From the NCBI RefSeq assembly GCF_018860855.1, contig NZ_JAHKQE010000028.1, positions 62,001 through 126,000 on the forward strand: 64,000 bases of DNA, written 5' to 3'. Positions 36,810 to 45,432 of this stretch are shown in pieces (within the stretch, counting starts at the first letter, position 1; the number at the start of each line of letters is the position of its first letter). Position numbers and translations under genes: made by a program. The DNA comes from Amphritea atlantica (GTDB taxonomy: Bacteria; Pseudomonadota; Gammaproteobacteria; Pseudomonadales; Balneatricaceae). A model generated the notes under the pieces. That model saw only the letters and a program-made list of their open reading frames with translations. It was not told the origin of the DNA and searched no databases.

Positions 36810-37271
36810 ATGACTGAGCTACTAGCACTGCCGACGGAGTACCGGGTACGTAACCCGAACTTCGCGGCAGAAGTTGAACGGGTATTTTCTCAGGCACCCT
36901 TTGTCCAAGCGTTAGGGTTTCAGTTAACGGGTTTTGAAGCAGGGCGCTGTAACACGGCTTTGACATTGCAAGAGAACCACCTGCAACAGGACGGTTATGT
37001 TCACGCCGGAGTGCAAGCCACTCTGGCTGATCATAGTGCGGGAACCGCCGCGGCCACGCTGTTGGCCGAAGGACAGATTATTCTCACCGCAGAGTTTAAG
37101 ATTAATCTGTTGCGGGCGGCTAAAGGTGAGCGGCTTTGCTGTCAGGCGCGGGTGCTAAAACCCGGTGCTCGTTTGATCATTGCCGAGGCTGATGTATTTT
37201 GCCTCAATGGTTCTAGTGCCGAGTTAGTGGCTAAAGCTATGGTGACGCTCGCGGTGGTCGATAAGCGTTAA
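36810..37271 (+). CDS. PaaI-type hotdog thioesterase, first copy
   Basis: 153 residues forming one hotdog domain: FVQALGFQLTGFEAG, HLQQDGYVHAGVQATLADHSAG (the catalytic-loop region) and AEFKINLLRAAKGE. Thioesterases of the PaaI group hydrolyse blocked acyl-CoA thioesters. It starts 2 nt after the ligase, so it is coupled to it. A second, different hotdog gene follows. Confidence 0.85.
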   Translation: MTELLALPTEYRVRNPNFAAEVERVFSQAPFVQALGFQLTGFEAGRCNTALTLQENHLQQDGYVHAGVQATLADHSAGTAAATLLAEGQIILTAEFKINLLRAAKGERLCCQARVLKPGARLIIAEADVFCLNGSSAELVAKAMVTLAVVDKR

Positions 37272-37307
37272 TAATAAAACGAATAAAAACTATAGGGCGA
37301 CGTTTCT

Positions 37308-37727
37308 ATGCCTGTTATGACAATCGAACAGATGAATGATTTTCTGGCGGAGCATTTTCCGCAGGGTGAAAAGTTTGGCGTACTCTCCGACTTAGGGGAT
37401 AGTTGGGCCGAGATGAGGCTACCGGTTGATACCGGACACCTGCGGCCGGGCGGTACGGTTTCTGGGCCATCGATGATGGCGCTGGCGGATGTTTGCATGT
37501 ATGCGGCACTGCTAGGCCAGATTGGTCCGGTGGCGTTGGCGGTGACGACTAACTTGAATATCAATTTTATGAGCAAACCTCGACCGGATTGCGATCTGAT
37601 CGCCCGCTGTAATTTGATGAAAGTGGGCAAGCGATTAGCGGTTGGCGAAGTGTGGATCCGTTCAGAGGGCAGTGATGAGGTGGTGGCGCATACGACGCTG
37701 ACCTACTCAATACCAGTGGAGCGTTAA
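37308..37727 (+). CDS. PaaI-type hotdog thioesterase, second copy
   Basis: 139 residues with the same fold but only distant similarity to the preceding gene: HLRPGGTVSGPSMMALADVCMYAALLG and LNINFMSKP. It lies 36 bp after the first copy. Two hotdog genes in one operon often act on different acyl-CoA chain lengths (inference) or form a heteromer. Confidence 0.85.
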   Translation: MPVMTIEQMNDFLAEHFPQGEKFGVLSDLGDSWAEMRLPVDTGHLRPGGTVSGPSMMALADVCMYAALLGQIGPVALAVTTNLNINFMSKPRPDCDLIARCNLMKVGKRLAVGEVWIRSEGSDEVVAHTTLTYSIPVER

Positions 37728-37730
37728 AGA

Positions 37731-38534
37731 ATGGCTGAGATTCAGTGGCAGGAGCGGCGACTTATTCTCGACGATGGTACTGAGATTTTTGCGCTGCACG
37801 GTCGTCATCCCCATAACGAGGGTTGGGATAGGCCCACCCTTGTGTTGTTGCATGAGGCATTGGGGCATATCGATATGTGGAAGGATTTTCCACAATTGTT
37901 AGCCGATGCAACCGGTATGGACTTGTTGGTTTATGAGCGCCGAGGTTATGGGCGTTCATCTCCGATTACCTTACCGCGCCCAGATGATTATCTTGATCAA
38001 GAGGGGCGGGATTGGGTTAAGCCGGTGTTGGATGCGGCAGGACTAGAGCAGGTGATCCTAGTCGGACACAGTGATGGTGGTTCTATCGCACTGATTGCCG
38101 CGGCGGCGTTGCCTGATCGGGTAGTGGCGGTGATTACCGAGGCGGCGCATATTCGGATCGATTCTTTAACTACGGCGGGTATTGTTGCCGCCGTAGAACT
38201 GTATAACACCACTGACTTTCCTGAAAAACTGGCCCGTTACCATGGTGAACGCACGGAGCTGTTATTTCGCGCCTGGCATGAAACCTGGCTGCGGGATCGT
38301 TTCCAGCCGCTAGACTTGACGGACTGGGTGCACAATATTCATTGTCCAGCGCTGATTATTCAGGGGGCAGAGGATGAATATGGCGAAGTCTCGCAGGTGG
38401 ATGATATTGTCAATGGCATCGGCGAAAGCGCAACGGGCTTGTTTATTCCGCAGTGTGGTCATGTACCCCATCTACAAGCCAAAAAAGCGACGCTGAAAGC
38501 CATGACCCAATTTATTGAATCCTTGACGTTGTAG
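37731..38534 (+). CDS. Alpha/beta hydrolase
   Basis: 267 residues with the alpha/beta-hydrolase core. The oxyanion region is LVLLHEALGHIDMWKDFP, the nucleophile serine sits in VGHSDGGS, and the catalytic histidine is in IPQCGHVPHLQ. The acid residue is likely in QGAEDEYG. It begins 4 nt after the second thioesterase, so it belongs to the same operon. Substrate unknown; esterase or C-C hydrolase are both possible. Confidence 0.88.
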   Translation: MAEIQWQERRLILDDGTEIFALHGRHPHNEGWDRPTLVLLHEALGHIDMWKDFPQLLADATGMDLLVYERRGYGRSSPITLPRPDDYLDQEGRDWVKPVLDAAGLEQVILVGHSDGGSIALIAAAALPDRVVAVITEAAHIRIDSLTTAGIVAAVELYNTTDFPEKLARYHGERTELLFRAWHETWLRDRFQPLDLTDWVHNIHCPALIIQGAEDEYGEVSQVDDIVNGIGESATGLFIPQCGHVPHLQAKKATLKAMTQFIESLTL

Positions 38535-38747
38535 CCTGATTTTTTAGGGGCTATCAATAATGGCGATAACGAGGAGTATTGGATTTCAATACGCTGGATC
38601 TGGTTATCGTTTACGCCGGTCTGAGAAAGCCCATCGCGGCAACATAAAAACGCAATCTCTTATGCTATGATGCCTGCTTATTTTTCCTATATATCGACTT
38701 CTGCGCTCTATAGGCTGTGTTTGCAACGTTAGAGAGGGAGATCGGTT

Positions 38748-39773
38748 ATGAGTCGTTCAGCTAGTACCAACGCTGTTTGGATGTTGCTGCTGTGTACGTT
38801 TTTCTGGGGCGCGTGTTTTCCGGTGGGGAAACATGCACTAACTGAAGTGAGTGCTCTTACCCTAGTGCTTTGGCGTTTTGCGGTGGCGGCAACTTGTTTA
38901 TCCGTTTATGCCGTTTGGGCGAAGGTTCCGCTGCCACGGTTAGCGCCAAAACAGTGGTTGTGGGCGATTATTGCTTCGATAGTGGGCGTCGGCGGGCTGA
39001 ATCTATGCCTGTTTACTGGACTGACAAAAACCGATGCCAGTAATGGGGCATTGATTATGGCGTTGAGTCCGTTAACGACCTCCTTAATGGGCACACTGTG
39101 GCAGCGAAAATTCCCGCATCTGATTGCCATCTTCAGTCTGATTATCTGTTTGTCTGGTGTGTTGTTGGTACTGACCAATGGCGAGCTATCCCGGTTGCTA
39201 GGCTTTGAATTTAATCAGGGCGATCAACTGATTTTTGTCGGCATGCTGTGTTGGAGTTTGTATACCTGCCTGACTCAAAGTATCGGTCGTTGGCTGCCGA
39301 TGATTCCTTTCACCCTCGTTGGCATGATGGCGGGTGCTGGGGTGATCTCGCTGATGTTAGCCTTTAGCGCTGAGGTGCATCCGTTGCAGGAAAGTCTAGG
39401 GATCTCCTCATGGGTATTGGCAGATCTGTTGTTCATTGGTGTCTTTGGTACGGTGGGCGGCTATCTGTTATGGATCAGCGGTGTGAATCAGTTGGGTGCT
39501 GCGACGGCCTCGCTGTTTTTTAATTTCGTACCGGTGTTTGCGGTATTGACTGCATTGCTCTTTGGCCAGTCCGTGACGGAGTTGCAGTTTGTCGGGATGG
39601 CTATTGTGATTGCGGGGCTACTGCTGCCGAGGGGGCTCGCGTGGCTGAAACAGCACTCGACTGCTGTTGAGGAGCTTGAAGCTGCCGTTGAGTTAGAGGT
39701 CGAGTCGGTGGTTGAAGCGGTTGTCTCGATTGAGACGGCGGTGATTCGTGAAACGGTTAGCCGCGATAAGTAG
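38748..39773 (+). CDS. EamA-domain DMT-family transporter
   Basis: 341 residues with ten predicted transmembrane helices in two EamA repeats (first: WMLLLCTFFWGACFPVGK; second: LIFVGMLCWSLYTCL ... GAATASLFFNFVPVFAVLTALL). Such proteins export metabolites or amino acids. The last ~45 residues are an unusual acidic tail of Glu/Val/Ala repeats (VEELEAAVELEVE) with no membrane segment. It has its own promoter region of ~210 bp behind the hydrolase gene. Confidence 0.87.
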   Translation: MSRSASTNAVWMLLLCTFFWGACFPVGKHALTEVSALTLVLWRFAVAATCLSVYAVWAKVPLPRLAPKQWLWAIIASIVGVGGLNLCLFTGLTKTDASNGALIMALSPLTTSLMGTLWQRKFPHLIAIFSLIICLSGVLLVLTNGELSRLLGFEFNQGDQLIFVGMLCWSLYTCLTQSIGRWLPMIPFTLVGMMAGAGVISLMLAFSAEVHPLQESLGISSWVLADLLFIGVFGTVGGYLLWISGVNQLGAATASLFFNFVPVFAVLTALLFGQSVTELQFVGMAIVIAGLLLPRGLAWLKQHSTAVEELEAAVELEVESVVEAVVSIETAVIRETVSRDK

Positions 39774-39909
39774 TCAAGGCCTCTGACCATTGCCCAGTTA
39801 GATAGGTGTCAGCGGGGTAGGCAACAGAGTGGTCGTCAACCGATGTTGAGTGATGACTCTGCTACCGTCTTTTCTGTGATCTTTGCTAACCGTGTAATGA
39901 TCTAGCCAC

Positions 39910-40518
39910 TTAGCTTTCTAGTTGCGCGGCTTGGTTTACCAGTACCGGTAAGCTTTCTGCCCGCATTTTACTCATCACCCGAGAGCGGTGTACTTCGACC
40001 GTTTTTGGACTGATGCCCAATTCTTCGGCTATCTCTCGGTTAGCTTTGCCTGAAACCACTAAGGCCATGACTTCCCGTTCACGTCGGCTCAGGGTTTCAT
40101 AGAGTTGGTGTATCTGTTCCCGCTGCTGTTGCGCGGCGAGTATCTCATCTGATTTTTTCAAGGCATTCTGCACTAACGGAATCAACACTTCGTCATCGAA
40201 GGGTTTTTCCAGAAAGTCGATGGCACCATTTTTCATGGCGGTGACGGCCATGGGAATATCGCCGTGACCACTGAGTACAATGATGGGTAGGCGGATATCT
40301 CTTTCTAACATGATCTGCTGTAGTGCAAGACCATTGATTTCGGGCATGCGAACATCCAGCAGCATACAGCCCTGATCACCCTTATAATTATTGAGAAAGT
40401 CTCGGGCGGATGAGAAGCTCTTGACCGGCAGGTCGTCACTTTCTAAAAGCCACTGCATGGAATCACGAAAATCATCGTCATCATCGACTATAAAAACGGT
40501 GCCGTTGTATTTACTCAT
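39910..40518 (-). CDS. FixJ-type response regulator
   Basis: 202 residues: receiver domain with phosphoacceptor Asp55 (MLLDVRMPE) and the acidic pocket VDDDDD, then a LuxR-type helix-turn-helix (LSRREREVMALV ... EIAEELGISPKTVEVHRSRVM). This is the FixJ/NarL architecture of a transcription factor. It follows the sensor kinase by 12 bp and is flanked by two acyl-CoA gene sets whose upstream regions share a palindrome, so it is their likely regulator (inference). Confidence 0.92.
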   Translation of the reverse strand: MSKYNGTVFIVDDDDDFRDSMQWLLESDDLPVKSFSSARDFLNNYKGDQGCMLLDVRMPEINGLALQQIMLERDIRLPIIVLSGHGDIPMAVTAMKNGAIDFLEKPFDDEVLIPLVQNALKKSDEILAAQQQREQIHQLYETLSRREREVMALVVSGKANREIAEELGISPKTVEVHRSRVMSKMRAESLPVLVNQAAQLES

Positions 40519-40530
40519 GTTTATCTGGTC

Positions 40531-42045
40531 CTAGCCTTTCGCTGGAATTTTAATATAAAACTGTGTGCCTGTCTGGCCATCACTTTCTGCCCATAGTTGT
40601 CCACCATGGGCCTCGATAATTGTGCGGGAGATCGATAACCCCATCCCCAGTCCGGTCGATTTTGAGGTAAAGAACGGCTCAAATAATTTGCTTAATATCT
40701 CGCTGCTGATGCCTTGCGCATGATCAGACACGGAAATATAGATACAATCTTTGGTTTTGCGAGTGTTGATAATAACGGGACGGTGACTGATTTCACAGCC
40801 GTTATATGCTTCGATTGCATTACGGATCAGATTTAGTAGTACCTGCTCAATCTGAATTTTATCAGCGACGATCGGTAATTCACCATGTTCCAGTTCGAAC
40901 TCAAAGGTGGTGTTGTGATCCAGCGCTTCTTGCTTTAAGAATTCGGTGATCTCCTGACAACTCTCGTTGAGGGAGAATTCCATGCGCTGATATTCAGTTT
41001 TCTTCACAAAGCTACGCATCCGTTTGACGATCTCGGCGGCGCGTTTGGCCTGGCGGGTAATCAGCCCCATTGAGTTGCTAATTTCGTCGACTGAGGTGAT
41101 ACGACCCTCTTCGATCCGGCGCATCGATCCGCGACAATAATTTAGAATCGCAGCCAAGGGTTGATTGATCTCATGGGCAAGCCCAGAAGCCATTTCGCCG
41201 ACGGAGAGCAGTCGGGCAATATGGGCCATTTCCAGTTGGTTACGTTTCATCTCATCTTCGGCTTTACGCCGCAGCGTAATATCACGGCCGATTATGGAGT
41301 AATACTCCACCTGCATATCATCGTTAAGGTTTCGGTGGGCGATTACTTCACGGATCTCAGCGGTGCGCTCTCGTCCCGAAGGTAGCTGCATTTTGATGCT
41401 GCCATACCAAGTGCCATGCGCGGCGGCATGGCTTAGCGCATCCTGCACCAACGAGGCAAAGACTTTAGGCTCAAACATCTGCTCAAGATAGAACACCATG
41501 GGGTTCTCTTTTTCGGTGCCCAAGGTGATGTAGGTAGCCTCGTTCATATAGGTCAGCTGCATGGTTTTATGATTGCAGAACATAATCATATCGGAGGAGG
41601 ACTCCACCACTCGTGCTAGACGGCGGGTGGCCTGCTGCGCGAGGGTTTGTTCGGTAACATCACGGGAGACACAGACCACCTCAATCGGTTTACCCTCGGC
41701 ATTTCGCAGAGTACGGCTGGTGGTTTCAAGCCAAATATAGTGACCATTTTTATGTTTGTAACGATAAACGTTGGTGTACATCCCTTTGCGATAGCGGACG
41801 GAATCTGAACGTTTAATCAGATTGTCAGCATCTTCCGGGTGGAATAGGTCGTAGCCGGCGGTGCCAATCATCTCTTCAACGGTATAGCCTAGCATCCGTT
41901 CCACGGCGGGGCTGACATCGAGAAAGGTCCATTCCGTGGTAGGGGTGTGGCGAGAGATCATATCGGTGGATTGCTCTACCAGAAAGCGGGAACGTTCGCC
42001 CTCATCCATCTCACTGATCGCTTTCAGATTTTGTTCTATACTCAT
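40531..42045 (-). CDS. PAS-domain sensor histidine kinase (FixL-like)
   Basis: 504 residues with no transmembrane helix, so a cytoplasmic sensor. Two PAS domains occupy about 20-135 and 145-260. The HisKA domain has His291 in LAHEINQPLAA, and the HATPase_c domain shows NLIRNAIEA, DHAQGIS and GLGMGLSISRTII. The order is that of FixL/DctB-like kinases. The cognate regulator follows directly. No heme-binding motif can be confirmed in the PAS domains, so oxygen sensing is not claimed. Confidence 0.9.
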   Translation of the reverse strand: MSIEQNLKAISEMDEGERSRFLVEQSTDMISRHTPTTEWTFLDVSPAVERMLGYTVEEMIGTAGYDLFHPEDADNLIKRSDSVRYRKGMYTNVYRYKHKNGHYIWLETTSRTLRNAEGKPIEVVCVSRDVTEQTLAQQATRRLARVVESSSDMIMFCNHKTMQLTYMNEATYITLGTEKENPMVFYLEQMFEPKVFASLVQDALSHAAAHGTWYGSIKMQLPSGRERTAEIREVIAHRNLNDDMQVEYYSIIGRDITLRRKAEDEMKRNQLEMAHIARLLSVGEMASGLAHEINQPLAAILNYCRGSMRRIEEGRITSVDEISNSMGLITRQAKRAAEIVKRMRSFVKKTEYQRMEFSLNESCQEITEFLKQEALDHNTTFEFELEHGELPIVADKIQIEQVLLNLIRNAIEAYNGCEISHRPVIINTRKTKDCIYISVSDHAQGISSEILSKLFEPFFTSKSTGLGMGLSISRTIIEAHGGQLWAESDGQTGTQFYIKIPAKG

Positions 42046-42167
42046 GGGTGCTCGCTGATCAGGTAAAAACCCTTAAATAGTCAATTCCTAGGGGGCGTTT
42101 TACGCGACTTAGGACTTAAGGCTAACTTGTTTCGCCAGGGTAATTACGTATTATAGCGGATGCAATC

Positions 42168-42187
42168 AGGGTATACCCTAGAGGGTA
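42168..42187 (+). promoter_or_regulatory. Palindromic site upstream of acyl-CoA synthetase
   Basis: AGGGTATACCCT at 42168-42179 is a perfect palindrome, overlapped by a second inverted pair TACCCT-AG-AGGGTA (42174-42187). The 12-mer at 42169-42180 is identical to the one at 32655-32666. The site lies between the divergent kinase and acyl-CoA synthetase genes, about 85 bp before the latter's ATG. Confidence 0.6.
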
Positions 42188-42271
42188 AGATTTAACACAC
42201 CCTTTTCATACAATAATAATGCTGTACCTGCTAGCTGATCGCAGATACAGCAATGTTCAGGGCTAACTATT

Positions 42272-43903
42272 ATGTCAACACACTCGAACCCCTATCAGTT
42301 CGGACTGGATAAAAACAGTGCGAACTTCTCGGCAATGAGTCCGTTAAGTTTTATCGAGCGTTCAGCTTTCGTTTTTCCTAATCATACGGCAGTGGTTCAT
42401 CAGCAGACTCAGCGTAACTGGTCAGAAACCTATGACCGTTGTCGTCAGCTTGCCAGCGCTTTGGCTCAGAATGGTATTAGCAAAGGCGATACCGTGGCCG
42501 TGATGGCCCCCAACCTGCCTGAGCTGTTTGAAGCACACTTTGGTGTGCCAATGTGTGGTGCGGTTTTAAATGCGCTTAACGTGCGTCTGGATGCTGAAGC
42601 GATCGCCTTTATTCTGCAACACGGCGAAGCCAAAGTGATTATGGTGGATCGGGAGTTTTCTGAGGTAATTGAACAAGCACTGAAAATGATTCCCCATAAA
42701 CCTTTAGTGATCGATATCGACGACCCTTATTATGAAGGGGGACATTTGATCGGTTCTACCGATTATGAAGCCTTTATTGCGACAGGGGATGCCGATTACA
42801 AATGGCAGATGCCTGAGGATGAGTGGGATGCGATTACCCTGAACTACACTTCGGGTACCACGGGTAACCCTAAAGGTGTGGTTTATCACCACCGTGGTGC
42901 TTACTTGAACGCCATGAGTAATATTGTTTCTTGGGATATGGGACATCACCCCGTGTATCTTTGGACGCTGCCAATGTTTCACTGTAATGGCTGGTGTTTC
43001 CCTTGGAGTCTGGCTGCTGCAAGTGGCGTTAGTGTGTGCCTGCGACATGTTCGGGCGGATGATATTTATGCGGCAATCAAAAATGAGAAAGTTAATCATT
43101 TTTGTAGTGCGCCGATTGTCTTGAATATGTTGAATAATGCGCCGGATGAGATGAAAGCGGGGATCGATCATCAGGTTAAGGTGATGACTGCAGGGGCAGC
43201 GCCACCGGCTGCGGTGATTCAAGGTATGGAAGCGATGGGCTTCAGTGTGACCCATGTGTATGGGCTGACAGAAACCTATGGTCCATCGGTGGTGTGTGAG
43301 TGGCACCAGGAGTGGAATGATCGCAGTGATGAAGAGATCGCACGGTTGAAGTCACGTCAGGGCGTTCGAGCACCCATGTTGGATGGACTGATGGTGGCTG
43401 ATCCGACGACGCTCGAACCCGTACCTCAGGATGGTCTCACCATGGGCGAGATCTTTATGCGCGGTAACCTAGTGATGAAGGGCTATTTGAAAAACCCGAC
43501 TACCACAGAAGAAAGCTTCGCCGGTGGCTGGTTCCACTCTGGTGATTTGGCGGTATGGCATCCCGATGGCTACATCGAAATAAAGGATCGTTCTAAAGAT
43601 ATTATTATTTCAGGCGGTGAAAATATCTCTTCGATTGAGGTCGAAGATGTGCTGTATCGCAACAGCAGTGTGATGGAAGCGGCGGTGGTTGCCCGAGATG
43701 ATGACAAGTGGGGTGAAGTCCCCTGTGCTTTTGTCACCCTAAAAGAGGGCGCCGAAGTATCTGAGCAGGAGATTATCGATTTCTGTCGGGAGAATATGGC
43801 GAAGTTTAAAACACCGAAGAAAGTCGTCTTTGGTCCTTTGCCCAAAACCTCAACCGGTAAAATACAGAAGTTTGTTTTGCGGGATAAAGCCAACAAAGAT
43901 TAA
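42272..43903 (+). CDS. AMP-forming acyl-CoA synthetase (AlkK/DmdB-like)
   Basis: 543 residues of the ANL superfamily with the standard P-loop YTSGTTGNPKG, VYGLTETYGPS, GWFHSGDLA, DIIISGGENISS and the C-terminal PKTSTGKIQKFVLR lysine motif. The PMFHCNGWCFPW segment is typical of medium-chain and methylmercaptopropionate-CoA ligases (AlkK/DmdB branch). It is transcribed divergently from the two-component pair and ends in a 13-bp terminator. Substrate not determined from sequence. Confidence 0.9.
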   Translation: MSTHSNPYQFGLDKNSANFSAMSPLSFIERSAFVFPNHTAVVHQQTQRNWSETYDRCRQLASALAQNGISKGDTVAVMAPNLPELFEAHFGVPMCGAVLNALNVRLDAEAIAFILQHGEAKVIMVDREFSEVIEQALKMIPHKPLVIDIDDPYYEGGHLIGSTDYEAFIATGDADYKWQMPEDEWDAITLNYTSGTTGNPKGVVYHHRGAYLNAMSNIVSWDMGHHPVYLWTLPMFHCNGWCFPWSLAAASGVSVCLRHVRADDIYAAIKNEKVNHFCSAPIVLNMLNNAPDEMKAGIDHQVKVMTAGAAPPAAVIQGMEAMGFSVTHVYGLTETYGPSVVCEWHQEWNDRSDEEIARLKSRQGVRAPMLDGLMVADPTTLEPVPQDGLTMGEIFMRGNLVMKGYLKNPTTTEESFAGGWFHSGDLAVWHPDGYIEIKDRSKDIIISGGENISSIEVEDVLYRNSSVMEAAVVARDDDKWGEVPCAFVTLKEGAEVSEQEIIDFCRENMAKFKTPKKVVFGPLPKTSTGKIQKFVLRDKANKD

Positions 43904-43923
43904 CGGCTTGTCAGTAGAAACAG

Positions 43924-43966
43924 CTGAGCAACAAGACATCGTATCTCTTGTTGCTCAGGTTTTTAT
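43924..43966 (+). terminator. Rho-independent terminator after the second acyl-CoA synthetase
   Basis: CTGAGCAACAAGA (43924-43936) pairs perfectly with TCTTGTTGCTCAG (43946-43958) around a 9-nt loop and is followed by Ts. Confidence 0.88.
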
Positions 43967-44097
43967 CTCTAGATAGCCATGCTAGTGGTTATCGTCTCTA
44001 TTCCACTCCTAACTGTCCCCTAACGATAGTCGCCCAGCTGACGAACGACCCTCTCTATCTGTTAGTGATGCAGAGTAAAGACGATTGACCTAAACAC

Positions 44098-44688
44098 TTA
44101 CCAAGTGTCGTGACGTTTTCTGCGTTTTGGCAGGTAAGGGACCATAAGACCTAAGAGTAGTCCGCCAAACGCGACTAAACCACCATAGGTAAACCAGCGC
44201 ATTAGATTGCTTTCATCCATACCGTTAATCGTACGGTTGAGGCTGACGATCTCTTCCTCAAGGGCCGATACTTTTCCAGCATTGCCCGCATTTTGGCCCG
44301 CAAGGCTTTGATTATGTTGTTTCAGCGCTAAAATCTCTTCAGCTTGTGCAGCGAGATTCGCTTCATTCTGTTTTAGCTGTTCTTCCAGTTTGGGATAACG
44401 ATCGGCCAAGCTCGTGCCAGACGAGATCTTATCGGCAGGCATCCAGCCCACTTTCCCACTCGGGGTTTTAATCTGGATGAAGTCGGTTTTTTCATTACGA
44501 GTAAGAACCGTTACAGGCGAGCCACTACGTATCCTTCCTGTAATCCGGTACTCGGTTCCCGGTCCTCCATGATAAAAGGTATAGACATCATCGCTGACAT
44601 AATTAGCGGCGCTTGCTGATGTCGATAGTGCCGCGGCCAAAAGACATGCAAGCCATGGCTTTTTCGGGAGTTTAATTGACGAATTCAT
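44098..44688 (-). CDS. SH3-domain membrane protein (TIGR04211/YgiM-like)
   Basis: 196 residues from ATG 44688, with AGGAAGA upstream; an in-frame start at 44754 is less likely. Layout: signal sequence (~11-27), bacterial SH3 domain (~30-92, with VYTFYHGGPGTEYRITGRI and GKVGWMPADKIS), a long coiled coil (~95-155), one transmembrane helix (LVAFGGLLLGLMVPYL) and a basic C-terminal tail. The family sits in the inner membrane facing the periplasm; E. coli YgiM is a relative of unknown function. Confidence 0.85.
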   Translation of the reverse strand: MNSSIKLPKKPWLACLLAAALSTSASAANYVSDDVYTFYHGGPGTEYRITGRIRSGSPVTVLTRNEKTDFIQIKTPSGKVGWMPADKISSGTSLADRYPKLEEQLKQNEANLAAQAEEILALKQHNQSLAGQNAGNAGKVSALEEEIVSLNRTINGMDESNLMRWFTYGGLVAFGGLLLGLMVPYLPKRRKRHDTW

Positions 44689-44940
44689 GTTCTTCCTGTT
44701 TGTGTAGACGTTCAGCCTTCCCCCCCCTAAAACCGAAACCTGGTTTTCAGGCAAAGCTGGACAGCGGTAGACCGGTATTGATGCGATAAGTTCAGCGGCT
44801 GTCGTAATAATTTAACATTATACAATCAATTGGCTTTGGGTTAAGCCCTGATTTTTTACGGGAACAATTGATTAAGGTAGTGATATACTAACGCGCGAAT
44901 TAACCGGTTGCCATCAGGCCCGAATTAAGGAGTTATCAGA

Positions 44941-45321
44941 GTGGCATTTATTCGTTGGTTTCTCGGTAGGATCATCCTGCTATTGAACTTTGTTTTTCGT
45001 CCTCGCACCATTAAACGGGACTCTGAGCAACAGCGTGAGTTAGATCTTCGCACCGCTCATCTATCACTCTATCAGTATGAGGCGTGTCCGTTTTGCGTCA
45101 AAGTACGTCGTGCCTTGCGTCGTAACGGTCTAAATATTGAATTACGTGATGCCAAAAAAGTTGATCTGTACCGTCAAGAATTGCTTGAAGGGGGTGGTCG
45201 GCTAAAGGTTCCATGCCTACGTATCGATGAAGCGGACGGCGAAGTTCGTTGGATGTATGAATCTTCCGATATTATTCATTACCTTGAACAGGCCTATGTC
45301 ACGCCAAACATTGGTGCATAA
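44941..45321 (+). CDS. Membrane-anchored glutaredoxin
   Basis: 126 residues. A short N-terminal hydrophobic helix (FIRWFLGRIILLLNFVF) and a basic stretch are followed by a glutaredoxin domain starting at HLSLYQYEACPFCVKVRR with a CPFC active site, and the cis-Pro region GGRLKVPCL. It is a thiol oxidoreductase tethered to the inner membrane with the domain in the cytoplasm (inference). Start GTG 44941 behind AAGGAG. A terminator follows within 45 bp. Confidence 0.87.
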   Translation: MAFIRWFLGRIILLLNFVFRPRTIKRDSEQQRELDLRTAHLSLYQYEACPFCVKVRRALRRNGLNIELRDAKKVDLYRQELLEGGGRLKVPCLRIDEADGEVRWMYESSDIIHYLEQAYVTPNIGA

Positions 45322-45338
45322 GCATTGTTGAGGGTAAT

Positions 45339-45363
45339 AAAGGCAGCGAAGGCTGCTTTTTTT
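45339..45363 (+). terminator. Rho-independent terminator after the glutaredoxin gene
   Basis: GCAGC (45343-45347) and GCTGC (45352-45356), extended by A-T and G-U pairs, surround a GAAG tetraloop and run into eight Ts. Confidence 0.85.
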
Positions 45364-45432
45364 GTGCCCGCCGCTAGCGTCGCTGAGCGAATTAAGATAA
45401 CTTATCTGTATATTTAACCAGTGTTATTGAAC

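Noticed and set aside
42704-43306. 200-codon minus-strand open frame inside the second acyl-CoA synthetase
   Set aside because: Shadow of the plus-strand gene; sequence is low in sense and rich in His/Arg, typical of an antisense frame.
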